Assembly: GCF_003952165.1 (NCBI RefSeq)
Contig: NZ_RXFT01000011.1
Span: 1 to 64,000 of the forward strand
Length of the DNA stretch: 64,000 nt
Direction of reading: 5' to 3'
From: Variovorax guangxiensis
GTDB lineage: Bacteria > Pseudomonadota > Gammaproteobacteria > Burkholderiales > Burkholderiaceae_C
Shown here: positions 62,941 to 64,000 of the stretch, piece by piece
Layout: every line of letters begins with the position of its first letter
How positions within the stretch are numbered: position 1 is the stretch's first letter
Made by a program: the position numbers and the translations under genes
Notes under the pieces: generated by a model
Databases searched by the model: none
Told to the model about the DNA's origin: nothing
Seen by the model: the letters and a program-made list of their open reading frames with translations, nothing else

Positions 62941-63684
62941 ATGATCAAGAACATCCACGGTCGCACGCTCGAACTCCTCGGTGAAGCCGTGGTGTCGGGC
63001 CGCTATGCGATCGGTGCATCCATCCCGTCCGAGCCCGTGCTCGGCGAGGAGCTGGGCGTGAGCCGTACCGTGGTGCGGGAGGCCATCAAGTCGCTGGTGG
63101 CCAAGGGCCTGATCGTGACCGGCCCGAAGGTCGGCACGCGCGTGCTGCCCAAGGACAAGTGGAACTGGTTCGACCCCGACGTCATCACCTGGCAGGCGCG
63201 CGCCGGCCTCACGCCCGAGTTCCTGCGCGACCTGCAGGACCTGCGCCGCGCGGTGGAGCCGGCGGCGGTGCGGCTGGCCGCGGAGAGGGCCACCGCGGAA
63301 GACATCGACGAGATCGAGCGTGCCTACGCCGGCATGAAGGAAGCCGTGGAGAACGGCGGCGACTACGTCACGTTCGACCTGCGCTTTCACAACGGCCTGC
63401 TGGGGGCCGCGCGCAACAGGATGATTGCGCAGATGAGCAAGGTGCTCAACGCATTGCTGCGCACCAGCTTCGAGATATCGACCACCAAACCCGACGGCCC
63501 CACGCTCTCGCTGCCGCTGCACCGTGCTGTGCTCGACGCGGTGATCGCGCACGACCCCGACGTCGCGGAACGCGCGATCCTCCGGCTCATCGACGGCGCC
63601 CGCCAGGACATCGAGGACGTGCTCGGCTCGCGCCGCCGGCTGCCGCGGCTGAGCAGGCCGCCACCCAGGCTCAGGGCCAGTTAG
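62941..63684 (+). CDS. GntR-family (FadR subfamily) regulator
   Basis: This 247-residue regulator has an N-terminal winged helix (about 8-72), with PSEPVLGEELGVSRTVVREA as the recognition region, and a helical FCD effector domain (about 98-225). FDLRFHNGLLGAARN holds conserved metal-binding Asp and His residues of that domain. FadR-type GntR proteins of this kind answer to sugar acids. It is divergent from the galactonate-type operon and precedes a sugar ABC importer, so it likely represses both. Upstream in-frame starts exist but add no family sequence. Confidence 0.92.
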   Translation: MIKNIHGRTLELLGEAVVSGRYAIGASIPSEPVLGEELGVSRTVVREAIKSLVAKGLIVTGPKVGTRVLPKDKWNWFDPDVITWQARAGLTPEFLRDLQDLRRAVEPAAVRLAAERATAEDIDEIERAYAGMKEAVENGGDYVTFDLRFHNGLLGAARNRMIAQMSKVLNALLRTSFEISTTKPDGPTLSLPLHRAVLDAVIAHDPDVAERAILRLIDGARQDIEDVLGSRRRLPRLSRPPPRLRAS

Positions 63685-63788
63685 CCAGCCAGGCGCACTG
63701 GCTGCGCTCACGGTCCACTTCCGGTTCTTTCACCCCCACGCTCGCGCGCCGAGCAGATTCCACCCCAGAAGAGAAGGAGACAACGTCC

Positions 63789-64000
63789 ATGAAATTCGTC
63801 AAGTCGCTGATCGCGCCGACGCTGGTCGCGATGGGCCTGCTGTCGGCAGGCCACGTCGCCGCGCAGGAAAAACTCACCGTCTGGTGGGTCAAGGGCTTCT
63901 ACAAGGCGGAGGACGACGCACTGTTCGCCGCCATCAAGAAGTTCGAAGAGAAGAACAAGAACGTCAAGATCGAACTCTCGCAGTACCCGATCCAGGACAT
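63789..64000 (+). CDS. Sugar ABC transporter binding protein (partial)
   Basis: Only the first 70 or so codons lie in the window; the gene runs past its end. A signal peptide ends at HVAAQE (about residue 26). The mature start KLTVWWVKGFYKAEDDALFA is typical of family 1 extracellular solute-binding proteins (MalE/UgpB group) for sugars. A GAGAAGGAGA region precedes the ATG. Its place after the FadR-type regulator suggests it imports the sugar or sugar acid broken down by the divergent operon. Confidence 0.85.
   Translation, partial: MKFVKSLIAPTLVAMGLLSAGHVAAQEKLTVWWVKGFYKAEDDALFAAIKKFEEKNKNVKIELSQYPIQD

Overview
The window is high-GC bacterial chromosome (mostly around 65-70% G+C) with tightly packed genes and short spacers. 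The gene content fits a soil or plant-associated betaproteobacterium of the Comamonadaceae, most like Variovorax. This is inferred from the style and mix of genes: a DUF4148-like secreted protein, a P460 cytochrome, edd-eda, a pcm-rhodanese-tolC string, a ZnuD-like receptor and many GntR/TetR/LysR-linked catabolic modules. No rRNA, tRNA, CRISPR array, prophage or intact insertion sequence was seen.

Layout. 134-1312: two small exported proteins. 1578-12225: a glucan-utilisation locus. It holds a GH3 beta-glucosidase, divergent from an overlapping operon of a glycoamylase-like (possibly GH144) protein, a GH15 enzyme, a YddA-type ABC protein and a CocE/S15-fold protein, and it is closed by a convergent GH13 alpha-glucosidase. 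The ABC protein has a damaged nucleotide site and the CocE-like protein lacks its whole catalytic triad. 12659-16486: an MFS carrier, a D-lactate-dehydrogenase-like flavoprotein and a LysR gene broken by a 16-bp tandem duplication. 16502-22510: a TetR regulator with a clear promoter/operator, then an SDR, a saccharopine-dehydrogenase-like protein and two acyl-CoA-ligase genes that overlap tail to tail. 22625-30412: an outer-membrane barrel, DUF1345, DNA-alkylation repair (Ada-AlkA fusion plus Ogt) with an EamA exporter, then phosphomannomutase and WaaA for the envelope.

30443-33801: tolC, rhodanese, pcm and a TetR gene, all leftward. 33904-38153: MsrA, a His-rich small protein and a ZnuD-like TonB receptor, a 124-bp palindromic repeat, and an AEC carrier. 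38289-43194: two OmpA-family proteins, PdxH, a MobA-like transferase, and chaC-sodC. 43388-46671: the Entner-Doudoroff pair edd-eda plus a HAD hydrolase. 46672-48424: DUF1697, glyoxalase I and a glutathione transferase. 48529-52007: a ferric-iron ABC importer behind a candidate Fur box. 52289-53136: a two-gene module of visibly lower G+C that looks acquired. 53483-58540: a thioesterase/MarR divergon with a double operator, MFS, MATE, an SDR and a small secreted protein. 58735-64000: a sugar-acid locus with an aldolase-fold protein, KDPGal aldolase, KDGal kinase and an IlvD/Edd-type dehydratase, then a divergent FadR-type regulator and the start of a sugar ABC importer.

The window therefore carries two complete-looking routes from sugar acids to pyruvate plus glyceraldehyde 3-phosphate. 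One is edd/eda. The other is IlvD-type dehydratase, DgoK and DgoA. The most unusual features are the two consecutive proteins with lost catalytic residues in the glucan operon and the low-GC two-gene module.
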